A DNA stretch of 64,000 nucleotides from Sinohyriopsis cumingii (lineage: Eukaryota; Mollusca; Bivalvia; Unionida; Unionidae): positions 26,012,590-26,076,589 of the forward strand of contig CM068842.1 of NCBI GenBank assembly GCA_028554795.2. Reading direction: 5' to 3'. Positions 46,431 to 61,789 of this stretch are shown piece after piece. The stretch's first letter is position 1, and the number at the start of each line of letters is the position of its first letter. A program made the translations under genes and the position numbers. The notes below the pieces were generated by a model. It was not told where the DNA came from. It made no database searches and worked only from the letters and a program-made list of their open reading frames with translations.

Positions 46431-47979
46431 AAAAAACATTTAGACAATTCAGTAGTGAAAATTGCAAAAACTAACATATTTTCTATGAGATCACTTACAA
46501 ATTATTTAAATCAACAAATAAAATCCAAACTTTTTGAACATTTTTTCATATTTTAAATGAAACTTTGATTATGTTTCATTTCTACATAAATGAATGAACA
46601 CATTTATATAAAAAATAAACGAGTCCGCTGCAGTTGATGGTAAACTGCAATTGGATTTTGTGTCCTTTATTACATGACTTATGTATAGTTACTTGTAATT
46701 GTCATATTTCTTCTTGCTAGCAATGACAATTGCATACATGTGTTTACATAAAAATCTGATAAATCATCCTTTCAACAAAATTAGCTTCTTGCTAATCCCC
46801 CTTTAACTTAAATCATAAAAAGTATTCTCTTCCAGGAAAAACATCATTGTTCTAATGAGTAGTTATGTTCACAATTAAAACAGGTTTTGATTGAATTATT
46901 TTAAAAAAATGTATGCAGAATGTATGCTGCTTTTAAGTGGATAAGATATCTGATTTTTTAAAATTAAAGTCTTTTTAATCCTTTTTATCACTGTAACATT
47001 TTGTTGCCATGGCAACCAATGTAAATTCTTGATTTATCTTTTTCTGTATGATTAGAATTGGTTCCTTATCACTAAACTACAAATAAATGAGAGTTATATT
47101 TTATATAGAGACTGTGAGCAACCAGTCCATCATCTAAATAATGTAACATACTGAAATGTATGGACACATTTGAAAGTAAACCTTCAACTATCCAGATAAA
47201 TAATGGTGGACATCGCTGTTTCTAGGAAGTAACACTTCATCAGTCGGTCTGTTTTCATACATCATTTGGCAAATATATTAAGAAAAATATACAATCCAAA
47301 GAAAGCAAAGTCTAAATGTTATGTGATTAGAAGATTCAGCCTAAAAATGGCAGACAAGTATAGGACAATGCTATGTTGTGGAATATGAGTAGCGCTGTAA
47401 GGTCCAGTTTGTTTTCTGACCTTGCTCATTATTGTGAAGATACAAAAAAATCCATGAAGCAAATACTATTTTGCATTATGTTACTTAAAATATGTATACA
47501 AATAATAAAACCATAAATCTGCAATCCTAACAATGGGTGAAGCTAGAAAGTGGGTGGTTATATTAATAGGGTTCCTGCAACAAATAAAAAAAAAATGTTC
47601 CAGACTTTTTCCATACCTTTTTCAGGCCAAGAAATAAAAATGTCCAGACCTCCTGAAGAACTCTAAACTTGAATGCCAAAACTTCTCCCAAACATAAAGT
47701 GCAGTGACATTACCAGTTTCTGGCTAAGATAATTGTAGTAACAAAAATTTTAAACGTTTTAGTCATTTTTCAGACATTTTAAGACCTGGAAATGCAATTT
47801 TTTCTATCAAATTTTAGACATATTCCAGAACTACATACCTGTGAGGGAATCCTATAATTAAAAAAATACCCCTTTCTAAAAATAGATGCATTCACATGTT
47901 TGCCATGTTGATACAGTTGGGAAAAAGTGTCTAGCTCATTCCTATATTGACTTTAATGTGCCAGCATGTTGTCTATGAA
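46428..47979. other. intron DNA; X-box-like site and a possible MITE inside
   Basis: AT-rich. Holds the palindrome at 47003-47016. A weak inverted-end pair (aatagggttcctgcaa near 47566 and gtgagggaatcctat near 47840) may bound an old MITE. Confidence 0.4.
47003..47016. promoter_or_regulatory. perfect X-box-like palindrome (RFX site)
   Basis: gttgccatggcaac is a perfect 14-bp palindrome and an exact match to the symmetrical RFX-factor X-box consensus. It lies in the first large intron of the TTD14-like gene. A chance or repeat-borne origin cannot be excluded. Confidence 0.4.
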
Positions 47980-48150
47980 TATTTACAGTCATACTTTATT
48001 GGCAACAATGACATCAGCACAAACAGTATGGTATGAAGATAATGTGTGCATTTCCTCTCATGTGCATGTTAAATGGGTTGTTTCAAACTAATTTTAGAAA
48101 TATTTTAAACTGTTATTTTATAGTGAACTTTCAGAAAGTAAAATAAAAGC
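47980..48150 (+). repeat. dispersed repeat pair (partner 25800-25985)
   Basis: See 25800-25985. Shared blocks include ttggcaacaatg and gaactttcagaaagtaaaa. Confidence 0.45.
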
Positions 48151-48553
48151 TCTTGTTTAAGGGTATTTGATAAGTATCTTTTTGTAACTTGCAATTACAA
48201 TATTCAGGGCTAGAAGTAAAAAGGAATTTTAAAATGTGAGGTTTATTTAAGTTATTTTCAAGGTTTAAAAAAACTGAGGTTCAAGACACAAAGCAATAAC
48301 AAGATTAACTTCAAGGTGAACATAACATTTATTAAAAATATGTATGCTTTTGAGTTTGTTTCTAAATAGAATGAAAATAAAGATAAAGTGAAAATTAATA
48401 AAAAATACTAAAAAAATACTTGCAACTTATAACGAAATTCCACTCTAATGTCCTCCTGCACACTGCCAAGCAAATAATCCAGTTAAAACAATATTAACAT
48501 TTAGTCAGTGTCCTATTTATGATGCAGTTTCATAGTTATACACATTACACTGT

Positions 48554-48698
48554 TCATTTATATACAATATCCCGTCCTAGGATACTGTATATGGAATTTG
48601 TGAGCTCTTCAAGCTCATCCAGCTGCTTTTCAAGAGCCTCATTTTCCTCTGCTTTATTTCTTGCAAACTTTCTATTTGCATCATGCAGAAAGAAACGT
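48554..48698 (-). pseudogene. possible coiled-coil C-terminal exon or gene fragment
   Basis: One minus-strand frame reads DANRKFARNKAEENEALEKQ, then LDELEELTNSIYSI and a TGA stop, about 47 codons. Heptad-like charged and leucine spacing suggests a coiled coil, and the composition is unlike neighbouring noise. A possible acceptor (tttctttctgcatgatgcaaatag) lies inside. I do not recognise the protein. It could be an unrelated exon, a retrocopy or a transposon fragment. Confidence 0.3.
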
Positions 48699-49727
48699 CA
48701 CTATCCCTTTGCAACCATTTGCCTACTCCGGTTTTGAAAGCCAACCAAGCTGAAAACGAGCTTTACAATTGCTGCTAGCTATGCTCAAGGTATTTTTAAA
48801 TATTTATTTTTAAGTATTAATATTACCTTTTTGGAATTTAACGGGCTCTCATTATTACATATTTATGTTTTTCCCCACAATACACCATAAAATCTTATGT
48901 CAGCTGATCAAATGTTGAAATCTAAAAATAGCATGTACTGTAGTAAAAAGTTCTGACATCTCTCTCCCCATCTTCATTTCTTTATTTTCTCAGTACTGAA
49001 TTAGATATAATATTAATAATCTATGTTGATGATATGTATATGTAATAATATGAAATAATTTAAAGGGAGAAGACTTTAATCGTGTCTTAACACATGGTCT
49101 GAAAAAAGCTAAAAGTTACAAAATAATTCACAAAAGGTGAAACAATATTGTGTCAAATACATCTGGTCAGAAGTTTTTTGGCTAAATTGTTGGTTAATGC
49201 TGTACATGATATAAACCAGCTTCTATGCAATTAACATTAAAAAAGAAATATTTTAAGTCTTCTCATAACACAGAGGATCAAACAATAAATCTAGATATAT
49301 GTGGTTGACTTGTCAAATTAGAAAAAAGGACAATGTAGACTACTGAATACAATACATGACAAAGAATGGAAAGTGTATTAAACTGTCCTTATCATGAGAA
49401 CAATGCTGTAATTCTTCCAGTAATATTTTTACTGAGGTACACACACATATGCAAACATTTTTCATTTCCAGTCAAAGAATGATTTTGATTTAAAACAAAT
49501 ATAAAAAAATTTCCAATATTTTGAGATCAGCAGTTTTCACATCAACAAAAGGAATTGGTAAACATGTCAAAATATAAAACATTTTTTTACAGTAACTTAA
49601 ACTAATCCTTAATTCTTCAAGTGAATGAACAAGGCAGGAGCAATATGTATTCCACGTTTTTCCTATCTTGGGTAAGTTAGGGGTAAATTGTCCCCAATTG
49701 TAAATTTTAATTCACCTTGCTTTGATA
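48699..49727. other. intron DNA, no gene seen
   Basis: AT-rich with no supported feature. Confidence 0.45.
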
Positions 49728-49942
49728 TACCCCAAAATAAAAACATAAATCCAGGCAAATCAGAGAGCGAAAATGCGTATTACTATTCACTGATTCAATT
49801 GCATGCATTCTTGTACCTGAAAACTGATTAATAAATGACGTACCCCAAAAATAAAAACATAATCCAGGCAAATCAGAGAGCGAAAATGCGTATTACTATT
49901 CACTGATTCAATTGCATGCATTCTTGTACCTGAAAACTGAGT
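49728..49942 (+). repeat. recent tandem duplication, 113-bp unit
   Basis: Two units starting at 49728 and 49841 (taccccaaaa.taaaaacat) are almost identical through cctgaaaactga. The near-identity shows a recent event. Confidence 0.95.
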
Positions 49943-51630
49943 GGTAAATAAAAAGTTGAGATAATACTTAACAACACTCTTCAAGAATATGAAGGGGTTA
50001 AATCAGAGTTTACAAGTTTGTGCTAACAATCACCAAAGTTGCAGACCTGAAGTCTATAACCCTTAAAATGGTTATCATACACATTAAAATTACATATCTG
50101 GTGATTGAAAAGTTATGAAACTGTTATGTGGTGTACCGATTTTTGTCCAAAAGTTGAAATACTTTTGCAACTTAACATATTTTCAAGCCTCTAGAATAAC
50201 GTTACTAACTACGTGTACTACTGCTGTCATTTTGGCAAATGGCAATGCATCTTAGTTTGGATTAGGCCAAACAAAAAATATGTGTTTTTCTGGTCAGTGA
50301 CCGTCCCCATTTCTCAATGCCAATCCTAGCTCTTTTTTCCCCATGGTTAAAAAAAAGAGGACATTATATATATATATATATATTGGTTTAAACAAACAAA
50401 ACAACAACAACCTGCCGAGCCTAATTTTAAAATCATTGCAATAGTAAACATATTTGGGTGGGTGGGGGTCCTTATATGTCTGACTTGCTTAATTCAAAAC
50501 AAAATTTCAGGCAAGGGGCATCAGTTACAATTTTCAAAATTATCTTAAAAAATTATACAACTGTTGCTCTTTCAAAATATGTAGACAACCAAATATGGAT
50601 CTATCAAATGAATGATAGAATAAAATGACTTGATGTGTTTAAATTGCAAAATTCACACGTTTTCTCAACCACTAGGACAGACTAATGAAAAACCATGTAC
50701 AGAAGCATTTTTGTGGGGTCAGGGTAGAGCTGTTTATCATTTTTTCAAATTTTTAAGTTTTTTACTTTCATTTAGGTTTCCTTCAGTTTCTAATTGCTTT
50801 TTGGGGGTTTTAAGGTAAAAATGAAATTTTATGGAATTTATTTTAGATTTATGAAGTCAGATGTGGACCCTGAATACTGTAATTTAGTTATTCCTTTCAG
50901 CTGAAATTCATTACAATGTATAGCACCTACTGTACTCTTTTAAAGTTAGAAAACAACAACTGGTATTGCAAATTAAATCACAAATAATCCTATATTTTCT
51001 AACACAAGTCCTAATGATTAAAGTTCTGAATAAACTTTGAGTGGTATTCCAGAATAAATCCAACGCCGAAAAGTGTTGATGTGCCTGTGATGGACTGTGT
51101 CATGGCGATGTGCCAACAGTCTTTTGTTGGGATCACAATAATACAATCCAAGAATATATCCTTATTTGAATTTCACTATAAATTGAATTCTCTTTGTCCA
51201 AGAATATTATTTCTGAGCACTTTGTAAATCAGAGAAGAATAATCAAAAATAAATAATTTCACCCAAATCAAAATACTGCACAACAATAATACAACTTTAT
51301 TCTACTCAGATTTTATCACATGAATGACTAATTTTCCAGCAAACAAGATTTATATAAAGAACAAAGACATCAAAAGAAAACCTGGATAATGGTCCAACAT
51401 TCATTGTTCTATATCAATTAGAAGGTCTGTTACAACAAAGCATGTGACTACAAGCCTGCCAAGCCTAATAAGTCTAAGTAACGCAGTTGAATATTTTCTG
51501 TAAGATTTACCAGTTTTCAGTATGGTGTAACAAAATATCAATAACTGCTATTGTAAAGCTGGAAAACGTCAGAAAAAGTTGGACACATCGATAATATACA
51601 TTATGTTCAACTGAAAAGTTTGTAAACTAC
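49943..51630. other. intron DNA, no gene seen
   Basis: AT-rich. A short (TA)n lies at about 50363-50384. Confidence 0.45.
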
Positions 51631-51779
51631 GCTTAATATGCAAGTAAAATCCTGCTTAATGGAATACTTTCCTCTCATTGGTTAAAAGAAAATGACGTCC
51701 TGCACTTATTTACGACTATTTTCAGTTGGCCAATGAGAAAGTAGTATTCCATTCAGCGCGTTGTTCTTACATATTAAGC
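51631..51779. mobile_element. palindromic MITE, about 149 bp
   Basis: gcttaatatg at 51631 and catattaagc ending 51779 are the tips. Inside them taatggaatactttcctctc faces its near-complement gagaaagtagtattccatt, and cattgg faces ccaatg. The core contains tgacgtc. Confidence 0.7.
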
Positions 51780-52399
51780 TTGAGAAAATGGTCTGGCATT
51801 CCTTAAAGGTATGATAGTAAGTCAAACTTTGGATACACATCAAGTCGAATGCCTGAGCTAAATATTGGTACCATATTTATTACACTAAGCAAAATGAAGC
51901 TTGAAATAACAGCGTTTATTCTTAAATGGGTCGCATGAGAAAGGAAGGAAGTGTCCTCCCTTGTAGTTATTATATAGTACATGCATGACAGGTAAATTGT
52001 AAGCAATGATACACTGCAATAACAACGTAACTAGAGGGTGCTTCAGTTGCACTGAGTGCCACCATCTTACTATTTTTGTTCAGAGAGGGTACCCCTCTTT
52101 ACGGGGCTCCTATTCTTTTAAACTTTGATTGAATAATTTCATGAACAGTTGGAACATTTTGGCTTTTCTTTTAAACTATATGTTATTGGTAAGAATATGA
52201 TATGGCTCAGAGAATATTTTCATGAAAAATCCACAAAACGTGTGGATCATGTAGGGTTTCATGCGGGAGAGGTTTTATTTATGTATCTAAATATAGAATG
52301 TTTCAAGAATATTGTGATAATTATCTTCATTTTGTTGGAATAAAGTTGTATTATAACACACCTCTGTTTCATCTTTAACCGGAAATGTGTCAGTTCTCT
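51780..52399. other. intron DNA, no gene seen
   Basis: No supported feature. Confidence 0.45.
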
Positions 52400-52600
52400 C
52401 CCTTGAGCACCTGGTAGCAACCATAGAGTCTGCCGTTTTATCAATAAAGTACAACGAAATCTGTGACAACACGAAATCACCTTATCAGTATAATAAATAT
52501 ACATATATTTATAGTACATTAAGGATATTTATTGTAAGGTACTTTACTGACAAAACATCAGACTCCTTCGGTAGCAACTATATACTCAATGAATATAAAT
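52400..52600. repeat. fold-back repeat, about 45-bp arms
   Basis: ggtagcaaccatagagtctg and the following ttttatcaataaagta are met in inverted orientation at 52540-52585 (ctttactgacaaaacatcag, actccttcggtagcaac). Imperfect, probably an old MITE. Confidence 0.5.
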
Positions 52601-53915
52601 ATTGTAGCTACTGCTACCTGTAACCAGTAGTTTGTTTTTGTTATTACTGCTACAAAATAGTATAAAACCTGCTTAATACATTTAGATATGAAATTAATGT
52701 AGTAGTAAAAAAGATTGATAAATTTATACTTGTATCTTCAAAGATGAGATGTGTGATTGTTTTCTGTTTGAAGAATAATACCCCCCCCCATAATAATTTA
52801 AAAGAAACTTTTTAAGTTTTAAGGTTATTCACAGCTCAGGCTGTTGTAGTATCCATACCCCCTGCATAAACATCTTCATTTTTCTGTGATTTTATTGTTA
52901 TTTTACACTTTAAAAAATAAGCTAATATCGTTATGATAAAATATGCCAGCACAATCAAACTATGCAATAAAACAACTGCAAAAAAAAAAAAACTATATAA
53001 AAAGTATTTACAGACTGTATTTAACGTTTCACAGGAAATATTAGTGAAAAATAAAGATTTTATGTAAACTTTCAGTCATAATAACAATATTTTTAGATGA
53101 ATTAGTCTAAACAAATTCTAATACAAAAGTAGGCACTTAAAAGGAATAAATACCTGGATTGTCTTGTTACATTGTTACATTGTCCTTATAGATTTCTTTT
53201 GAAAAGAAATGAGGCAGATGTTACCAATCCCTTTTGTTTTTCACTTTAACATGAATAAAAACAAGCTTTACACATAATATGGCTTTTGAATTGGACATAC
53301 ACTCATAATTGTAAACTTTGAGTAATTAAAGCTGCAAATTCTAGATTGGCCATGGCACATTTCCCCAAAAATTCTTTTTTTATATACCACATACATTTGT
53401 AAATTATGCCTCAAGATCTGTCTGGTTATATTTTCTAGTGACTGCTTCATTAATTAACCCCCCAAAACTATCCTTTACTGGATGTTTTCAATATATACAC
53501 TGTACAAAGAAAAAGGTCACTTTTTGGAGATTTTTGTTGTAGTTGCAGGCAACAGAATAAGTTGTTTGCACTTGTTATGAGCAAAAACCACGAAAAATAG
53601 TAAGCTTTATTTTCTAAATTGTTATTTCTGATGCTTTGACCCTCTCAAAATACCATATTTATTAACCTGAGATGAAATTTTAAATTTGGCCTGTTATCCC
53701 TACGACACGAGCCCCTGTGTACCAGAAATATCAGAAGAAAGAAAAACTTAACGGTGATCAACTTGTAGGCACAGGGGCTATTGTGCTTGTAGGTGTAAAC
53801 GGAAACGGCCAGCAATGAAATCAAAGCACGTGCTTTCACGATTTTAAGTTTGTATTTGATTGATGGAGGCCCAGTCAATAAAGACACGCTTGACTTCATA
53901 CTCACCGCCAGTTAA
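52601..53915. other. intron DNA, no gene seen
   Basis: The part of the exon A to B intron nearest exon A. No supported feature. Confidence 0.5.
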
Positions 53916-54053
53916 GACCAACTTATACACTCTGTTTTGGTTCTGTCCTATGTCCTGTGACATTCTGCAGCGCCTAATAAACACTCGTGTCAGCTCTTCC
54001 GTTGTAATGCCCGCTGAAACATATCTCAATTGACCTAGCAATCGAAGACACAT
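53916..54053 (-). CDS. TTD14-like gene, coding exon A (N-terminus)
   Basis: On the minus strand an open frame from ATG at 54053 ends RVYKLVLTG plus one G, at a strong donor (GGCG|GTGAGT). The joined codon G|GA gives the second glycine of GGPCGGKTT with exon B. A second ATG at 53973 starts MSQDIGQNQNRVYKLVLTG, which is closer to the usual family start just before the [12 protein letters not shown] motif. The upstream part has a presequence-like basic composition, or may be intron or 5' UTR if the acceptor gatatgtttcag (before GGCATTACAACGG) is used. The start is therefore uncertain. The following intron is about 24.8 kb. Confidence 0.82.
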
Positions 54054-55772
54054 GTATCTAATTTGCTAATGTAGATATAATAAAGTTTGAACAAAATCTT
54101 AAACGAAACGATATATCACCATGACAACTCCTGATCAAAAACCCGGCTCCGATGGGCAACTTGCGCAAAGGATAATCACAACGACGACAAAAAACAAGGT
54201 TCGTGAATGACAAAAACAAGTTTCGTGAATTCAACGTATTTTACTTTTTACTGTGTGACAGTATTATTGCTGTTCATCAATTACGCAGAGAACTTGGACC
54301 ATACAAACAAATTTTCAGTAAAATATCTTGCAGCAAAATTAAATAATGAACGGTTGAAGTTGCTCTTTATGATATTTGTTTACTACCGGATTGCACAAAA
54401 CTTGTATTTTTTATGATGATAAAATCTATTCTATCTATATTGTCCGCGTAAAATCTGATGCTATAATTTAAAAAAAAATAATACAGATTGGTCACAGGCG
54501 ATAAATAGGTACACATAGTTTTGAAAATTTCCATTAAAATATTCATCTCATGATCTTTTGCGCGATTGGGAACCCAGTGGGTGGGTGGGACAACAAAATC
54601 TATTGGAGCTTTCGTTATAAGCACAATGTGATCGAACAGCTTTGAATGTTCATAAATGAGGCATATTTTTCTTTTGAAAAAGATAACGCGTTACCTTTAT
54701 AACAGATTACTATTGGTACAAAATATACAAGTTTTGAACGCGTTTATTCGTTGTAAATAAAGTGTTTCTTTTCTATCGAACCTAAGTTTCTAACGCCTCA
54801 TGTTAGTCACCTATGATATGAATAACCACTTAGAATCTGACAACATACCTTTTTAAGCATTATTTGTACTGATAAGATAATCACACAATCATGCAATATA
54901 AAGAAATGTATATTCCATCCTAGGTCGTTCTCGTAGTTTTATATGCAAGTTTTTCATACTTGTGCTTCATTTTATTCGTAAGATAATTTCCTTTTTATGG
55001 CCAGTGCTCAACAAATTCTTAAATTTGTAGAGTTAGGGAGAATCTTTGTTCGCTTGGTTTTGTTTTTTATTGGTGTGTGTGTTTTGTGTGTTTGTTGTTT
55101 ATATAGGATTCTTTGCTTGTAAATAACATATTTTTATGCTGTAACTGTGAAAATACTATCACCTATCAGCCATTCATTTACAAATGTCATGCTTTTAAAC
55201 CGATGTAGAACGCGTGCATTATTTTTCGTTTTCTTGGAAAGAGTCAGGGCAATTTAATTTGGGATCGGGATTCTATAGTAAGTCCCATTGTCCCTAGTTT
55301 AACCCCTATTACTACTAATACGTTTCATCTTGAGAGCTCCATGAACAACGATCTACACAAGGAAATACAGCAGCATCTGCTCTCGTAGATAACTGATGCA
55401 CAAACAAAATGTAATATTTGTTAGTTATTGATGCCAACCCCAGTAGTATGCATATGAAAATACATGTGCATCTGTACATATTAGAATGTGTGCCATAGTA
55501 TGCTAGGGTCTGAGAACACATCGAGCACGTTTCTAAATATCTCAATCACAATTGTAAGTGTACGACAACAGATCGAGCGCACTTGTAAAGGTTAAACTAG
55601 AACGATCTTCACCCATGCACAATCAGTGATAAAACAAGGCCGATAGATTAGCTTCACACCGATCATGATATTGACTGGAGTTTTCGGGGTTGATATCGCC
55701 TATTCTTTTAAAACTGCAAACATCTGCGGTCAATATTATCTGCACACATCGGAGTACCTTTTATACACTTAC
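54054..55772. other. 5' region or first intron of TTD14-like gene; no other gene seen
   Basis: Contains a small near-duplication (caaggttcgtgaat and caagtttcgtgaat near 54198-54230). The 85-codon minus-strand frame at 54367-54624 has no recognised family. Confidence 0.4.
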
Positions 55773-55920
55773 CGGTATTTCTTGCGACTGTTGATCTAAC
55801 GTCGGCTGAAGTTTTTTTTTTTTTTGGTTGCGATATGTGCATACTATTTCCCAAACAAATCCTATGTTTGGCGACTTGTAAATCCACGTGGAAGAGCACA
55901 ACCGTCTGTCTTGATGCCAT
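55773..55920 (-). CDS. possible first coding exon (TTD14-like gene or unknown gene)
   Basis: From ATG at 55920 in good context (tcaaaATGgc) the frame reads MASRQTVVLFHVDLQVAKH, crosses a lysine run (a genomic T run), and reaches ADVRSTVARNT plus one base at a consensus donor (ACCG|GTAAGT). Phase 1 here matches the acceptor at the CAG before GGCATTACAACGG inside exon A, so a join would be in frame. The product is not recognised, and the poly-lysine run weakens the case. It may instead be 5' UTR or a chance frame. Confidence 0.35.
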
Positions 55921-57029
55921 TTTGAATTTCGCGCTTGATATGGTTATTACCAAATACAGTAAGTGTTTAAACTGTCAGCAGGTGTGTTTCAGAAAGATTT
56001 GCACATTTTAATAATCAGCTTACATCATACCCTCATATTGTCCATCAGTATCAACACAGATTTGGGAGACTGATTTGTCAAACTATGATCAAACGTATAA
56101 ATTGTGCATAAACCCTAGCACGGCTGGCGAGCTAGCAGTTACAGCAAAATAATTTAGAAACGGTTTGAAGCATCAAAAGTAACACAAAACTGTATTGATA
56201 TAGATTCTTGCAGTTTTGAGATAGGTGAAATAAATGAGCTTAACATAAAAGTAGCAATATCATTATCAAGAGATAACGTGTATATGCTTGGAAGTTTGGA
56301 TGAGATAAAAGGGTGGTGAAACCTAGCTGTGTTGCAAAATAACATACAAGAGAATAAAAATGTTTCATTTGCTGATTTCAAACTAAAAATATATATCCAG
56401 TAATGTTTTAGAAAAGATGGAGATTTACAGATTTCATTTAATTATGATAACTTTGAAATAAGCATCCTCCTCCAAAATAACAAGATGGTTTGAACAGTAC
56501 GGCATGAAGATGGTATAAATTACGTTTTATATACCACGATTGGACACAAAAAAACCAACACAACAAATATATAATTTATGGACACCGAAAATCGATTTAA
56601 AACAGCAAAGAGTGTCTCAGTATCTGAAATAGCTGTTTTCAGTCAACGACAGGAATGGCGAAATTTAACTACCACCAATCACCCACCCCGCATTGACACT
56701 TTTGAAAGGTGAGGAAACTTTGCAAATTGGCAAATTGTAGTGTTGGTGAATTATTTATTACTCATAAGACAATGTGCCAAGTGCAAACAATTACCTGAAT
56801 GTTTTATATCATTTATAATGCCTAATCATGTGGATCTTGCATAGCAAGACAATTAACAGTATTTAATACATCTTTACTACGATACTGCATGTCCTGTTGC
56901 TTACTAAATATATCAGTCAATTGAAGGAACAATTAGACTAGGAAAACATAAAATACAACACGCTGAATTAAATTAATTGGTAAATGAACATTTGACCTAA
57001 ACTTTGTACAAGAAGGGATAATGAACCTT
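55921..57029. other. no gene seen
   Basis: Upstream of the possible first exon. If the gene starts at 55920, its promoter should lie here, but no core-promoter element stands out. Confidence 0.4.
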
Positions 57030-57720
57030 GTCAACCTAAGAAGCAATATTTTGTCACGTGGATGAATAGTGGCAGTCAGACATCGTTGACATGTAAGCAT
57101 TTTAAAACATAACCATGGAAACAAATACACCATAACAATGATAAATGTCTTCTCGAAATGTATCTGGACTATACAAAATTGAACTAAAAAAGGGAGATAG
57201 AAGTGGTGATGTTTTCAGAAGCACTTTCAACGAGCAAAAGCCAGAAAAGATAAAGTTCGATGAAAGAAAAGTGCTTTAAACAGGAAATGAAAATATCTAT
57301 TGAAAAAATAAAACTTTGAGTACTTCTCAGCTTACTAAGAACGCGATAAAGCACACGTAGTAGAAAGATTTAACATAAATCTGAAGATTGGAATGTGGAC
57401 GTATTTGACGACAAAAGAAACCAGAAGATCGGTTGACGCACCAAAGCTAATAAATGGATAAATAACATATATGAGGAATCAATAGACATGACCCCAGTAA
57501 AACTGCACAAGAAAACACAACTGGATCAAAAGTATGGATCAGTTTATTTGACTACTGATTTGGAACCTACATTTGTGAGAAATTTTAAACATAAATTAAA
57601 CAGAATGAACTACTGGTAAACAGCCATTTGACGACGAAATATTTATAAAGGAACAAATAATTTTAGGTGAAAAGGCACGCTTAACGAAGAAGAATTTTCT
57701 CTATACAAGAGACAATATGA
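57030..57720 (+). pseudogene. Polinton/Maverick-type integrase remnant A
   Basis: Shifted frames follow integrase order: RSNILSRG, then WQSDIVDM (first catalytic Asp), YTITMINVFSKCIW, FNEQKPEKIKFDE, VERFNINLKIGMWTYLTTKE, SIDMTPVKLHKK, then a basic C-terminal segment FKHKLNRMNYW. Motifs such as WQ.D.VDM and VERFN..LK.MW are typical of the retroviral-type integrases of Polintons, as I recall them. Numerous stops and shifts make it non-functional. No terminal inverted repeats were found. Confidence 0.65.
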
Positions 57721-61446
<3,726 letters not shown>

Positions 61447-61789
61447 CCAGGTTATCGATATTACCAGGTTATCGATAATATGGGCCTGGAAATCCCTTAG
61501 AAAATGTCCCTTCCATACTCCGACCCCCGGTAATTGATTTAACGTTGCATGTGAAACATAATTGTCGTTATAGAAACACTAAAACTTAGTAAAAATGTTA
61601 CAAAAAATGATTTATCAATTAGATAGTTACATGGGTAAAACAATACCAGAAAAAGAACAGAAATATTAATTGTCAAAATAATCATTAAACTTAAGCATAA
61701 TTTAGGTTCTGGCAATAAAAGAACACCGGAATGAGGCATTGAAGAGTTATATAAGCCCATAATGAGAAAGTTCACTCAACATGAATGTG

